Source: Streptomyces orinoci | Lineage (GTDB): Bacteria; Actinomycetota; Actinomycetes; Streptomycetales; Streptomycetaceae | Length of the DNA: 64,000 bases | Assembly (NCBI RefSeq): GCF_003121295.1 | Contig: NZ_PHNC01000008.1 | Span: 124,001 to 188,000 of the forward strand | Reading direction: 5' to 3' | In this document: positions 35,520 to 44,172 of the stretch, piece by piece | Layout of the letters: every line of letters starts with the position of its first letter | Position numbering within the stretch: position 1 is the first letter of the stretch | Made by a program: the position numbers and the translations under genes | Notes under the pieces: generated by a model | The model's database searches: none | Seen by the model: only the letters and a program-made list of their open reading frames with translations | Told to the model about the DNA's origin: nothing

Positions 35520-37286
35520 ATGAACGGCAGCAGAACCGGCGCGGTGCTCGCCGCCCTGGCCGTACTGGGAGCGACCGCGCTGGCCCCGGCCGACGCCCCG
35601 GCCGAGATCCCGGCCCGGACCACGACCCCGGTGAAGCACCTGGTGGTGATCTTCGGGGAGAATGTCTCCTTCGACCACTACTTCGCCACCTACCCCCGCG
35701 CCGCCAACACCGACGGCACCCCGTTCGTCCCCCGGGCCACCACCCCTGTGGAGATCGACAATCTGCGCACCGCCGGGCTGCTGGTCCGCAACCCCAACCA
35801 GTACCCGCCCCGGCGGCTGGGCGCCGGGCAGGCCATGACCTGTGACCAGAACCACTCCTACGGCCCCGAGCAGTACGCCGCGCACGGCGGGGCCGCCGAC
35901 CGCTATGTGCAGAACACCGGCTCCGGCCGGTGCTCGGCCCCGCTCTTCGGCGAACCGGGGCTGGTGATGGACTACTACGACGGCAACACCGTCACCGCGC
36001 TGTGGAACTACGCCCAGCACTACGCCCTCAACGACCGTTCCTTCGGCACCACTTACGGTCCCTCCACCCCCGGCGCCGTCAACCTGGTCTCCGGCCGGAC
36101 CCATGGGGTGGTCTCCACCGACCCGCGCTCGGGCACCGAACACCCCCGGCAGACCCGCCTGCCGGACCCCTCGGTGGTGGCCGCCCCCGACGCCAAGGGC
36201 ACCGGCACCCTGCTGGGCGACCCCGACCCCGCCTATGACGACTGCTCCGGCGGCGACCACACCGGCCGTGGCGCGCTGGCCGCCCTGCGCGGCCGCAATA
36301 TCGGAGACCTGCTCAACTCCCATGGCATCAGCTGGGGTTGGTTCCAGGGCGGGTTCCGGCCCAGCAGCCCCTGGGACGGGCGGGCCGGACATTACGCCCG
36401 CTGTTCGGGCCGTACCCACACCAACCTCGGCGGGGCCGAGGTGATCGACTACATTCCGCACCACGCGCCCTTCCAGTACTACCGCTCCACCGCCAACCCG
36501 CACCATCTGCCCCCGGCCTCCCCGGCCGAGATCGGCCACTCCGGGCCCGCCAACCACGCCTACGACCTGGCCGACTTCGACACCGCGCTGCGCGGCGGGC
36601 GGCTGCCCGCGGTGAGCTTCCTCAAGGCCGCCGCGTACCAGGACGGGCACGCGGGCTACTCGGACCCCATCGACGAACAGCACTTCCTGGTCGAGTGGCT
36701 CAACCGGATCCAGCGCTCGCCGCAGTGGCGGGACACCGCCGTGGTGATCGCCTATGACGACTCCGACGGCTGGTACGACCACGCCTATGCGCGGCCGCTG
36801 AACGGCTCCCGGATCACTTCCCGGGGGCCGGGCGGCCGGGCGCTGGACGCCCCCGCCTGCCGGACGGGTCCGGCACCGGCCGGCGGACAGCAGGGCCGCT
36901 GCGGGCCCGGGCCCCGGCTGCCGCTGCTGGTCATCTCGCCCTACAGCCGGGCCGGTGCGGTGGATCACACGCCGACCGAGCAGACCTCGGTCCTGCGCTT
37001 TATCGAGGACAACTGGGGGCTGGGGCGCCTCGGCGGGGAGTCCTTCGACGCGAGGGCCGGCACGCTGGCGAACCTCTTCGACTTCACCCGCCCCAGGGCG
37101 GGGCGGCTGTTCCTCAACCCTGACGGTTCGGTGGCCCACCAGGGGCGCGGGGCGCCCGGAACCGCTACCCGGTGCGCTCCGGCGTGCGCTCCGGCGCATA
37201 CGCGTAGGACCGCCCCCGCGGCACCCGGCGCAGCACCCGCTTGCCGTGCAGGCGGGACAGGATCCGCAGCACCGTGCAGTAGGTGA
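35520..37286 (+). CDS. Secreted phosphoesterase (phospholipase C / acid phosphatase family)
   Basis: 588 residues with a signal peptide (about 1-28). The phosphoesterase family (PF04185) motif VVIFGENVSFDHYF (about 41-54) supplies the metal-binding Glu-Asn; TYGPSTPGAVNLVSG and VVIAYDDSDGWYDHAY carry further metal ligands. It hydrolyses phosphate monoesters or phospholipids outside the cell. The family fold ends around LFDFTRPRAGRLFLNPDG; the last 45 or so residues (HQGRGAPG onward, rich in Cys, Ala, Pro) look unrelated and overlap the convergent regulator gene by 122 bases. GAGAGG precedes the ATG at 35520. Confidence 0.8.
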   Translation: MNGSRTGAVLAALAVLGATALAPADAPAEIPARTTTPVKHLVVIFGENVSFDHYFATYPRAANTDGTPFVPRATTPVEIDNLRTAGLLVRNPNQYPPRRLGAGQAMTCDQNHSYGPEQYAAHGGAADRYVQNTGSGRCSAPLFGEPGLVMDYYDGNTVTALWNYAQHYALNDRSFGTTYGPSTPGAVNLVSGRTHGVVSTDPRSGTEHPRQTRLPDPSVVAAPDAKGTGTLLGDPDPAYDDCSGGDHTGRGALAALRGRNIGDLLNSHGISWGWFQGGFRPSSPWDGRAGHYARCSGRTHTNLGGAEVIDYIPHHAPFQYYRSTANPHHLPPASPAEIGHSGPANHAYDLADFDTALRGGRLPAVSFLKAAAYQDGHAGYSDPIDEQHFLVEWLNRIQRSPQWRDTAVVIAYDDSDGWYDHAYARPLNGSRITSRGPGGRALDAPACRTGPAPAGGQQGRCGPGPRLPLLVISPYSRAGAVDHTPTEQTSVLRFIEDNWGLGRLGGESFDARAGTLANLFDFTRPRAGRLFLNPDGSVAHQGRGAPGTATRCAPACAPAHTRRTAPAAPGAAPACRAGGTGSAAPCSR

Positions 37287-37428
37287 GCTCCCCCGTCAGC
37301 TCGCTCTGCACCTCGCGCGGGGTGAGCGGCACCCCGGCCCGCTGCAGAGTCGCCAGCACCTCGCACTCCAGCGATCCGCTGGCGCGCCGCCGAAGCCGTG
37401 TCACCACACCGGTCGTGCCCGATCGCAT
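37165..37428 (-). CDS. Short BlaI/MecI-like winged-helix regulator
   Basis: 87 residues, most of them the winged helix: SLECEVLATLQRAGVPLTPREV, then LTYCTVLRILSRLHGKRVL and the wing GRSYAYAP. This is the DNA-binding half of a BlaI/CopY-type repressor. The family is normally about 120 residues; the C-terminal dimerisation helices are missing here, and the tail is a duplicated PERTPERT from a 12-base tandem repeat. No BlaR-like sensor gene is adjacent. It may be a partly decayed gene or a small functional relative. Confidence 0.65.
   Translation of the reverse strand: MRSGTTGVVTRLRRRASGSLECEVLATLQRAGVPLTPREVQSELTGELTYCTVLRILSRLHGKRVLRRVPRGRSYAYAPERTPERTG
37172..37195. repeat. Perfect 12-base tandem repeat at the regulator 3' end
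   Basis: GTGCGCTCCGGC occurs twice in a row at 37172-37183 and 37184-37195, encoding the PERT-PERT tail on the reverse strand. Confidence 0.85.
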
Positions 37429-37528
37429 CTCGTCTGGGTCCTTAGCTGTCCGGGGCGGGAAAAGTCGGTACCCGAGTGTACGGGCAGAGCGTCCCTTACC
37501 GCCGTGAGCGCAGCGCCGGGGGTGCCGC

Positions 37529-38779
37529 TCAGGTCACCGGGGAGCGGCGGCGGAAACGTTCCTGGCGGTGCTCCCCCTCCCGTGCCACGTCCCGCAGGGC
37601 GCACATCGCCGCCAGCACCTCGCGGTGCGAGAGGTACAGCGCGTTGATCCCGAACCGCAGCAGGTCCGGGGCGCGCATATCGCCGAGGACGCCCCGCTCG
37701 GCCAGCGCCCGCACCAGTGCGTACGCCTCCGGGTGCCGCAGCACCGCCTGGCTGCCGCGCCGCTCCGGTTCCCGGGGGGTCACCGCGGTGAAGCCCAGTC
37801 CGGCCAGCAGCGCCTCGGCGCAGTCCAGCAGGAAGCCCGTCAGGGACAGGCTCTTGGCCCGCACCCGCGCCAGGTCCACACCGTCGAAGGCGGTCAGCGC
37901 GGCTTCCAGGGCGAGCAGCGAGAGGATGGGCGGGGTGCCGATACGGGCGCGGGCGATGCCCGCCGCCGGGGTGTAGTCGCCGCCCAGGCCGAAGGGGTCG
38001 GCATGGCCGTTCCAGCCGGTCAGCGGATGGTCGAAGGCCGCCTGGTGGCGGGCGGCGACATAGAGGAACGCCGGGGCGCCGGGGCCGCCGGAGAGGAATT
38101 TGTAGCCGCAGCCCACGGCGAGGTCCACGCCCAGCCGGTCCACCTCCAGCGGCAGCGCGCCCGCCGCATGGCACAGGTCCCACACCATCAGCGCGCCCGC
38201 CTCCTGGACGGCCCCGGTGATGGCGGCCATGTCATGGAGCTCGCCGGTGCGGTAGTCCACCGGCGCGTACCCGGCCACCGCCACCCGGGAGCCTTCCGCG
38301 GCCAGAAAGCCGGGGAGTTCGCCGGGGGCGACCCGGTGGACCCGAAGGCCCAGCAGCCGGGCCACCGCGTCCGCGATGTACTGGTCGGTGGGGAAGTGTC
38401 CCGGGTCCGTCACCAGCAGCGGGCGGTCCGGACGCATCCGGGCCGCCGCCGCCAGCGCGTTGAACAGCTGGACGCTGGTGGAGTCCCCGGCCAGCGTCTG
38501 GCCGGGGGCGGCGCCGATCAGCCGGCCGATGGCGTCACCCACCCGCTGGGGCGCCTGCCACCAGGCGTTGTCGTTCCAGGACCGGATCAGACCGGTGCCC
38601 CACTGCCGGTGGACGGCGTCCGTCATCGCCTCGGGCACCGCCGCCGGCAGCGCGCCCAGCGAGTTGCCGTCCAGATAGATGACGCCCTCGGGGAGCAGAA
38701 AGCGGTCCCGCAGCGGAGCGAGGGCGTCGGCCGCGTCCAGGGCCGCCGCGCGGGCGGTGAGGGAAGTCTCGGCGGTCAT
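37529..38779 (-). CDS. kynU: Kynureninase
   Basis: A 416-residue PLP enzyme that splits kynurenine to anthranilate and alanine. Key features are the early YLDGNSLGALP, the internal-aldimine Lys in GCGYKFLSGGPGAP (about 230), VWDLCHAAGALP with the PLP-ring Asp, and RFGINALYLSHREV near the C-terminus. Its ATG follows the stop of the hydrolase gene by two bases, so it is the last gene of a kynA-kynB-kynU operon. In antimycin-type clusters the corresponding gene (antP) supplies anthranilate for the 3-aminosalicylate starter; the neighbouring oxygenase genes suggest the same here. Confidence 0.93.
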   Translation of the reverse strand: MTAETSLTARAAALDAADALAPLRDRFLLPEGVIYLDGNSLGALPAAVPEAMTDAVHRQWGTGLIRSWNDNAWWQAPQRVGDAIGRLIGAAPGQTLAGDSTSVQLFNALAAAARMRPDRPLLVTDPGHFPTDQYIADAVARLLGLRVHRVAPGELPGFLAAEGSRVAVAGYAPVDYRTGELHDMAAITGAVQEAGALMVWDLCHAAGALPLEVDRLGVDLAVGCGYKFLSGGPGAPAFLYVAARHQAAFDHPLTGWNGHADPFGLGGDYTPAAGIARARIGTPPILSLLALEAALTAFDGVDLARVRAKSLSLTGFLLDCAEALLAGLGFTAVTPREPERRGSQAVLRHPEAYALVRALAERGVLGDMRAPDLLRFGINALYLSHREVLAAMCALRDVAREGEHRQERFRRRSPVT

Positions 38780-38781
38780 GC

Positions 38782-39606
38782 TCACTCCTGCCAGGTCCGG
38801 GTCAGCCGGGCCAGGACCTCGATCACCGAGCGGCTCGCCTCGGAGCCCGGCTCGATCAGGGTGTAGTGGCCCGTGCCGGGCAGCACCACCGGCTCCGCGT
38901 CCCGGTGGACGGCCAGATAGTCGGCGAACTGGCCCAGCGGGACCTCCTCGTCCGCCGCGCCGTGCAGCACCACCGTGGGCACCCCGGTGGTGCCCGCGCC
39001 GCGCAGCAGGGTCAGCGGGTCCACCAGCGGCAGCCGCTCGGCCACCAGGCCCTGGCCGCCGAGGAGTTGCAGGGCGGCGTCCTCGCTCAGCCCGTCCCGG
39101 ATGGTCGCGGTCAGATCGGTGAGCGGGGCCAGGGCCAGGACGGCGGACGGCAGTTGCTTGGTGAACCAGGGCGAGTCGGCCGGCAGCAGCCGGCGTGCCG
39201 CCGCCCACAGCGCCAGATGGCCGCCCGAGCAGTGGCCGGCCAGCACAAAGGGCCGGCCCTCGGGGATGGTGTCCACGGCCAGCGCAATGTCGTCAAAGGT
39301 CATCGGATAGCCGCCCGCGCCGCCGGAGCGGCGGAAACCGGGCAGCACGGTGGTGAACCCGTGCTTCGCCAAGTACGCGGCGAACGGCGTCAGATGCATC
39401 CGGTCATAGCGCCAGTAGCCGCCGTGCAGCAGCATCACCAGCGGTGCGGGCGACCCGTCGGCGTTCTCGGCCGGCCAGAGGTCGTACACCTGGTGCGGAT
39501 GGTCGCCGTATTTGCCGTGCACCGGCGCCAGCACCGGCTTCAGGCTCAGCACCCGGCGCTCCTCCTCCGCCGCGAACTCCGAAATGGTGCGGGTGGTCTC
39601 AGACAT
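38782..39606 (-). CDS. kynB: Kynurenine formamidase-type alpha/beta hydrolase
   Basis: A 274-residue alpha/beta hydrolase. HGGYWRYD (about 61-68) is the HGGXW oxyanion motif of the animal-type kynurenine formamidase; the nucleophile is the Ser in AGHCSGGHLA (about 125), the acid is in LHGAADEEVP and the His in PGTGHYTLIEP. It would hydrolyse N-formylkynurenine to kynurenine. Its start overlaps the end of kynA by eight bases and kynU follows by two, so the context fixes the function better than the sequence alone. It is unrelated to the bacterial cyclase-type KynB. Confidence 0.8.
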   Translation of the reverse strand: MSETTRTISEFAAEEERRVLSLKPVLAPVHGKYGDHPHQVYDLWPAENADGSPAPLVMLLHGGYWRYDRMHLTPFAAYLAKHGFTTVLPGFRRSGGAGGYPMTFDDIALAVDTIPEGRPFVLAGHCSGGHLALWAAARRLLPADSPWFTKQLPSAVLALAPLTDLTATIRDGLSEDAALQLLGGQGLVAERLPLVDPLTLLRGAGTTGVPTVVLHGAADEEVPLGQFADYLAVHRDAEPVVLPGTGHYTLIEPGSEASRSVIEVLARLTRTWQE

Positions 39607-40411
39607 GACTACGGGCCGTCCAGAGCTCGGGGAACACGGAACGCGCGGCGCGCTTCTCCAGCCACGCTACGCCGGGGGAGCCGCCGCTGCCGGACTTGGC
39701 GCCCATGGCGCGGCGGGTGGCCAGCAGGTGGTCGCTGCGCCAGCGCAGCACCGACTCGGCGATATCGGTGAGGAGTTCGGCCAGCGCCACCAGCGGATCG
39801 TGCTGCGGACCGGCGTAGATCCGCCGCCAGGCCTCCTCCACCCCGGGGTCCGGCGTATACGCCTCGGTCACATCCCGCTCAAGGACATGCTCGGGCACCG
39901 GAAGCCCGCGCCGGTGCAGATAGCGCAGCACCTCGTCATAGAGCGAGGGCTCGGCCAGGGTCTCCTCCAGGGCCTCGCGGACCGCCGTATGCCCCCGGTG
40001 CGGCTGCACCATGGAGCGGGACTTCTCCCCGAGCAGGAACTCCATCTGCCGGTACTGCGCCGACTGAAAGCCCGAGGCATGGCCGAACGCGGCCCGGAAG
40101 CCGTTGAATTGGGCGGGCGTCAGCTTCGCCAGCGGGCGCCAGGAGTCATTGAGGGCCTGGTGCGCGCTGAGGCTGCGCCGCAGGGCGTCCATGGCCGCCT
40201 CATGGTCGTCCTTGGCCAGGGCGTCCCGGGCGGCGCGCCACTCATGGACGAGCAGCCGGAGCCATAGCTCCATCACCTGGGTGGTGACCAGGAACGACAT
40301 CTCATTGGGGTCATTGGTCAGCGGCTGCTGGAGCGAGGCCAGCACCGAGGCGTGGACGTACTCCTCATAGGGCGTCTTTCCCTCGAACCGCAGGTCGGGT
40401 ATGTCGGTCAT
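39599..40411 (-). CDS. kynA: Tryptophan 2,3-dioxygenase
   Basis: A 270-residue haem dioxygenase that opens the tryptophan indole ring to N-formylkynurenine. Family signatures are SGFQSAQYRQMEF (about 114-126) with the substrate Arg, the haem His in WRSDHLLATRRAMG (about 226) and the loop SGSGGSPGV. GGAGGC stands just before the ATG at 40411. It is first in the kyn operon; the proposed promoter is in the 110-base gap before paaE, which also contains a dispersed repeat. It is equivalent to AntN in antimycin clusters. Confidence 0.93.
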   Translation of the reverse strand: MTDIPDLRFEGKTPYEEYVHASVLASLQQPLTNDPNEMSFLVTTQVMELWLRLLVHEWRAARDALAKDDHEAAMDALRRSLSAHQALNDSWRPLAKLTPAQFNGFRAAFGHASGFQSAQYRQMEFLLGEKSRSMVQPHRGHTAVREALEETLAEPSLYDEVLRYLHRRGLPVPEHVLERDVTEAYTPDPGVEEAWRRIYAGPQHDPLVALAELLTDIAESVLRWRSDHLLATRRAMGAKSGSGGSPGVAWLEKRAARSVFPELWTARSHV

Positions 40412-40444
40412 CGGGCCTCCGGATATCGGGGGCGCCCCTTGACT

Positions 40445-40492
40445 GGGGCGCGGGGCGTATGCGTCATGCGGCTCCGCCGCGTGGGCGCGGGC
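40445..40492 (+). repeat. Dispersed intergenic repeat, long form
   Basis: GGGGCGCGGGGCGTATGCGT then CATGCGGCTCCGCCGC and GTGGGCGCGG, the long form of the family, between paaE and kynA. It is the right-most copy I found; none occurs among the megasynthase genes. Confidence 0.65.
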
Positions 40493-40521
40493 CGGCCCGG
40501 ACCGGCCCGCGGCCACGTCAC

Positions 40522-41622
40522 TTACACATCGAAGTCGAGGCCGATCTCGTCCGACTCCGGCCGGGCCCGGCATGCCAGCGTGTAGCCCGCCGCCAGCTCC
40601 GCCTCGCCCAGCGCGTACTGCCGGTCCAGGACGACCGAACCGCGCACCACCTTGGCGCGACAGCTGCCGCACAGCCCGTCACGGCAGGAGTAGGGGGTCT
40701 CCGGCCGGGCCCGCAGCACCGCGTCCAGCACCACCCGGTCGCCGGGTGCCATGGCCGCCACGGTGGTCCGGCCGCCCAGGCGCGCCGTGATCCGTCCCGG
40801 CCGTACCCCGGACTCCCTTGGTACGGGCGGCAGTTGGGCGTCGGCGGCGGAGAAGAGCTCAAAGCGGATATGGGCGGGGTCCGCGCCCCAGCGGGCCAGC
40901 GCCGTGCGTACCGACTCCACCAGGGCGAAGGGCCCGCAGAGATAGAAGTGGGTGTCCTCCTCCGGCTCGGCGTCGAGCAGGGCCAGCAGCCGGGGCAGCC
41001 GGTCCTCGTCGATCCGCCCGGAGAGCAGCTCGGCCTCGCGGGTCTCCCGGCTGAGGATGTGCAGCGGGAAGAATCTGCCGGTAAAGGCGTCCTTGAGGTC
41101 GGCCACCTCGTCGGCCAGCAGGGCCGAGCCGGAGGTCCGGCCGGCGTGCACCAGGGAGACCCGGCATGCGGGGTCGTCCTCCAGGGCCGCCGCCGCCATG
41201 CTCAGCAGCGGGGTGATGCCACTGCCCGCGGCGATCATCACATGGTGCGCGCCCGGCCGGTTCGCCAGCCGGAACTCGCCGATGGGCGGCGCCAGTTCAA
41301 GGGTGTCGCCGACGGCCAGCCGGGTGGTGGCGTACTCGGCGAAGCCGCCCGGACCCAGCCGTTTGACCACCAGCCGCAGCCCGGCACGGTCCCCCGGGCG
41401 CGGGCACACCGAGTAACTGCGGCGCAGTTTCCGGCCGTTGACCTGGTGCCGTACGGTGATGTGCTGCCCGGCCCGGTGGGCGAAGACCCCGGCCAGCGGC
41501 GCGGGAACCTCCAGGGTGACGGCCACGGCGTCCTCGGTGAGGTGCGCCAGCCCCGCCACCCGCAGCCGGTGCCAGCCGGTGGGGCGCCGGGTGCCGTGCT
41601 CGATACCGGCAACAGTCGTCAT
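40522..41622 (-). CDS. paaE: PaaE/AntL-type oxygenase reductase subunit
   Basis: A 366-residue flavin/iron-sulphur reductase. The FAD site is marked by LRRSYSVCP, the NAD(P)H site by AAGSGITPLLSM, and a C-terminal plant-type ferredoxin domain by YSCRDGLCGSC plus a later Cys in LACRARP. It passes electrons from NADPH to the di-iron oxygenase encoded just upstream. In phenylacetate degraders this protein is PaaE; beside kyn genes and a free ACP it corresponds to AntL, which supports oxidation of anthranilate bound to a carrier. It starts seven bases after the paaD stop. Confidence 0.88.
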   Translation of the reverse strand: MTTVAGIEHGTRRPTGWHRLRVAGLAHLTEDAVAVTLEVPAPLAGVFAHRAGQHITVRHQVNGRKLRRSYSVCPRPGDRAGLRLVVKRLGPGGFAEYATTRLAVGDTLELAPPIGEFRLANRPGAHHVMIAAGSGITPLLSMAAAALEDDPACRVSLVHAGRTSGSALLADEVADLKDAFTGRFFPLHILSRETREAELLSGRIDEDRLPRLLALLDAEPEEDTHFYLCGPFALVESVRTALARWGADPAHIRFELFSAADAQLPPVPRESGVRPGRITARLGGRTTVAAMAPGDRVVLDAVLRARPETPYSCRDGLCGSCRAKVVRGSVVLDRQYALGEAELAAGYTLACRARPESDEIGLDFDV

Positions 41623-41629
41623 CGCGAAC

Positions 41630-42127
41630 TCACATCGCCTTCAGATGCGCAAAGGTCTCCTGGCAGGCGGTGCACACCAGCACCGCCTGGCAGCGGGTGG
41701 CGCCGAACGGGCTCTGCGGCCAGGTGGCGACCGAGCCGCAGTGCGGGCAGGGCAGTCCCAGGCCGAGCCGGACGGGCAGCGGGGCGGAGGCCGGGCCCGG
41801 GGGCACGATGCCATGCCCGGCGAGCTTGCGGCGGCCCTCGGCGCTGATCCAGTCCGAGGTCCAGGCGGGCGCCAGCACCTGGCGGACGCGCCCCTGGGGA
41901 TGGCCGCAGGCGGCCAGCACCTCGCGCAGCGCCCGCTCGATCGCCGGCATCGCCGGACAGCCCAGGAAGGTCGGGGTGATGACCACCTCCAGGGCGCCGT
42001 CCGCCGCCCGCTCCACCGCGCGGACCACCCCCAGATCGGCCAGGGTGACCATGGGCAGCTCCGGGTCGGGCACGGTGCTCACCCGGGCCAGGACCTCCTC
42101 GGGCGGCAGCGGGGCCGGGGCGGTCAC
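41630..42127 (-). CDS. paaD: PaaD/AntK-type oxygenase accessory protein
   Basis: 165 residues: an N-terminal MIP18/DUF59-like domain (VSTVPDPELPMVTLADLGVV, then VVITPTFLGCPAMPAIE) and a C-terminal zinc ribbon with CPHCGS and CTACQ pairs. PaaD is needed to mature the multicomponent oxygenase, probably in iron-sulphur or di-iron assembly. GTG 42127 overlaps the end of paaC in a GTGA. Length matches the family. Confidence 0.88.
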   Translation of the reverse strand: MTAPAPLPPEEVLARVSTVPDPELPMVTLADLGVVRAVERAADGALEVVITPTFLGCPAMPAIERALREVLAACGHPQGRVRQVLAPAWTSDWISAEGRRKLAGHGIVPPGPASAPLPVRLGLGLPCPHCGSVATWPQSPFGATRCQAVLVCTACQETFAHLKAM

Positions 42128-42879
42128 CAGGTGCCCCCGGGGAACTGCCGGTGCACCGACTGGAGTTCGGCCACCAGGGCCCCGAAGGCCTCGGTGTGCA
42201 GCCCCTCCCGGCCGCCGGACGCCTGCCAGGACGGGGCGGGCACGGCCAGTTCGGCGTCCGCCAGCACAGCCGTCACCGCCTTCTCCCAGCTCTCCCGGAT
42301 ACCGGCGGGGTTGACCCCGGTGCCGGCCGCGGCCAGCCGCCGGGTCAGGGCGTCCTCCTCGAACAGCTCGCCGGTGTAGGGCCAGACCGTCTCCAGCCCG
42401 GCCCGCATCCGGCGGCGGCTCTCCGCGGTGCCCCGGGCCAGCCGCACCGTCCACCCGGTGGCGTGCATCGCGTGGTACTCCACCTCCTTGGCCGCCCGGA
42501 CGGCGAAGCCGGCCAGTACCTCGTCGGCCGACGCTGCCAACTCCCCGTACAGCAGCCGGGCGTAGAGCGAGTACGCCAGCTGCCGGGCGAGGGTCACCGC
42601 GAAGTCGCCATTGGGCAGCTCCAGCAGCAGCGCATTGCGGAACTCCCGCTCGGTGCGCAGATAGGCCAGCTGGTCCTCGGTGCGCCCGGTGCCGTCCAGG
42701 GCACCGCTGTGCGCCAGCAGGGTACGGGCGTGCCCGATGAGGTCCAGGGCGATATTGGACAGCGCCAGGTCCTCCTCGATGGTGGGCGCCCGGGTCACCC
42801 AGGCACACAGCCGCTGGGCGAGCACCAGCGCGTCATCGCCCAGCCGCAGGGCGTAGGCGGCGGTGTCAGTGCTGCTCAT
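42124..42879 (-). CDS. paaC: PaaC/AntJ-type oxygenase structural subunit
   Basis: A 251-residue ferritin-like subunit that pairs with the catalytic PaaA-type subunit. IEEDLALSNIALDLIGHART (about 35-54) and EVEYHAMHATGWTVRLARG are family signatures; the di-iron ligands are incomplete, as is normal for the PaaC subunit. I start at ATG 42879, four bases after GAGGACGG; an ATG at 42891 is also in frame but has no ribosome site. It overlaps the end of paaB. Confidence 0.88.
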   Translation of the reverse strand: MSSTDTAAYALRLGDDALVLAQRLCAWVTRAPTIEEDLALSNIALDLIGHARTLLAHSGALDGTGRTEDQLAYLRTEREFRNALLLELPNGDFAVTLARQLAYSLYARLLYGELAASADEVLAGFAVRAAKEVEYHAMHATGWTVRLARGTAESRRRMRAGLETVWPYTGELFEEDALTRRLAAAGTGVNPAGIRESWEKAVTAVLADAELAVPAPSWQASGGREGLHTEAFGALVAELQSVHRQFPGGTW

Positions 42880-43159
42880 CGCCGTCCTCATGGAGGGTCA
42901 CAAAGAACTCCGGATAGCGGTAGGGCTTGTCGGCCGCGTTGGCGAACAGCGGGTCCTTCTCGGCGGGGGAGGAGGCGCGGACCGCCTCCGAGGGCACCAC
43001 CCAGATGGACACCGGGTCGCCGCGCCGGGCGTACAGATCCCGGGCGTTGGCCAGCGCCATCTCGGCGTCGGCGCCGTGCACCGAGCCCACATGCTGGTGG
43101 GACAGGCCGCGCCGGGGCCGGATGAAGACCTCCCAGGGCGTCCGGATCCGCCGGGTCAT
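42866..43159 (-). CDS. paaB: PaaB/AntI-type oxygenase small subunit
   Basis: A 97-residue PaaB family protein, recognised by [20 protein letters not shown] and the end [14 protein letters not shown]. It is a bridging subunit that holds together the PaaA and PaaC dimers. It overlaps paaA (GTGA-like at 43156-43159) and paaC, so the five genes are translationally coupled. Confidence 0.9.
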   Translation of the reverse strand: MTRRIRTPWEVFIRPRRGLSHQHVGSVHGADAEMALANARDLYARRGDPVSIWVVPSEAVRASSPAEKDPLFANAADKPYRYPEFFVTLHEDGDEQH

Positions 43160-44172
43160 GCCGCCTCCCGCCAGTCGCCGCCGCCCGCCGCATGGGCGTC
43201 CACGGCCTCGCGCACCCAGGCGCCGTCCTCATGCGCCGCCACCCGGTGGGCCAGCCGCTGCCGGGCCACCAGCGAACCGTCGCCGAGGGAGTCCCGGAAC
43301 ACCCGCCAGTCGATGGGGCCGAAGTCATAGTGGCCCCGCTCCTCGTTCCAGCGGATCCCCGGGTCGGGCAGGGTCAGGCCCAGCCGCTCCGCCTGGGGCA
43401 CCACCTGGTCCACAAAGCGCTGCCGCAGCTCGTCATTGGTGTGCCGCTTGATGCCCCAGGCCATGGACCGCCGGGTGACCGCCGCGCCCATCGCCGCAGT
43501 CCGGGCGTCCGCCCCGCCCGCCACGGTGTCCGGCGGCCCGAACATCAGGGCCACCGCCGGCAGCCACCACCGGTTGACGGCGTCCTGGGCCATCTCCTTC
43601 TGCTGGGGCGTGCCCTGGCAGAGCGCGTGGAGCATGTCATAGCCCTGGCGGACATGGAACGCCTCCTCCTGGCACACCCGCCGCATGGCGCGGGCGTACG
43701 GGCCGTAGGAGGTCTGGCACAGCGGCACCTGGTTGACCACCGCCGCGCCATCCGTCAGCCAGGCGATGGCCCCCGCGTCGGCCCAGGTCAGTGCCGGGTG
43801 GTTGAAGGTGGCCGCATAGCGCTGGTGGCCGCTGTGCAGGGCGTCCAGCAGCTCGGCCCGGCTGACGCCCAGGGTCTCGGCCGCCGCGTACAGATACAGC
43901 CCATGACCGGCCTCGTCCTGCACCTTGGCCAGCAGCACGGCCTTGCGGTGCAGGGTGGGGGCGCGGGTCAGCCAGGCGCCCTCCGGCTGCATCCCGATGA
44001 TCTCGGAGTGGGCGTGCTGGGCGATCTGGCGCAGCAGCATCCGCCGGTAGCCCTCGGGCATCCAGTCCCGCGGCTCGATCCGCTCGCCGGCGGCCAGGAG
44101 CGCCTCGAAGTGTGCGCTGAGGCGCGCCTCGTCGTACTCGGCGTCCAACCGGACCACTCCCTCGTCATCCAT
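43156..44172 (-). CDS. paaA: PaaA/AntH-type di-iron oxygenase catalytic subunit
   Basis: A 338-residue ferritin-like monooxygenase subunit. Di-iron ligands lie in [16 protein letters not shown] (about 106-121) and [14 protein letters not shown] (about 182-195). In phenylacetate catabolism PaaA epoxidises phenylacetyl-CoA. Here none of the other catabolic genes (paaK, G, Z, H) is present. Instead kynABU lies downstream and a ligase plus ACP lie divergently, the combination known from antimycin clusters, where the AntHIJKL complex turns anthranilate into 3-aminosalicylate. The ATG at 44172 has no ribosome site but overlaps the stop of a 12-codon upstream frame; a GTG at 44175 is an alternative. 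Confidence 0.88.
   Translation of the reverse strand: MDDEGVVRLDAEYDEARLSAHFEALLAAGERIEPRDWMPEGYRRMLLRQIAQHAHSEIIGMQPEGAWLTRAPTLHRKAVLLAKVQDEAGHGLYLYAAAETLGVSRAELLDALHSGHQRYAATFNHPALTWADAGAIAWLTDGAAVVNQVPLCQTSYGPYARAMRRVCQEEAFHVRQGYDMLHALCQGTPQQKEMAQDAVNRWWLPAVALMFGPPDTVAGGADARTAAMGAAVTRRSMAWGIKRHTNDELRQRFVDQVVPQAERLGLTLPDPGIRWNEERGHYDFGPIDWRVFRDSLGDGSLVARQRLAHRVAAHEDGAWVREAVDAHAAGGGDWREAA

Noticed and set aside
37165..37428. BlaI-like gene as a beta-lactam resistance regulator
   Set aside because: No BlaR sensor or beta-lactamase gene is nearby and the dimerisation region is missing.
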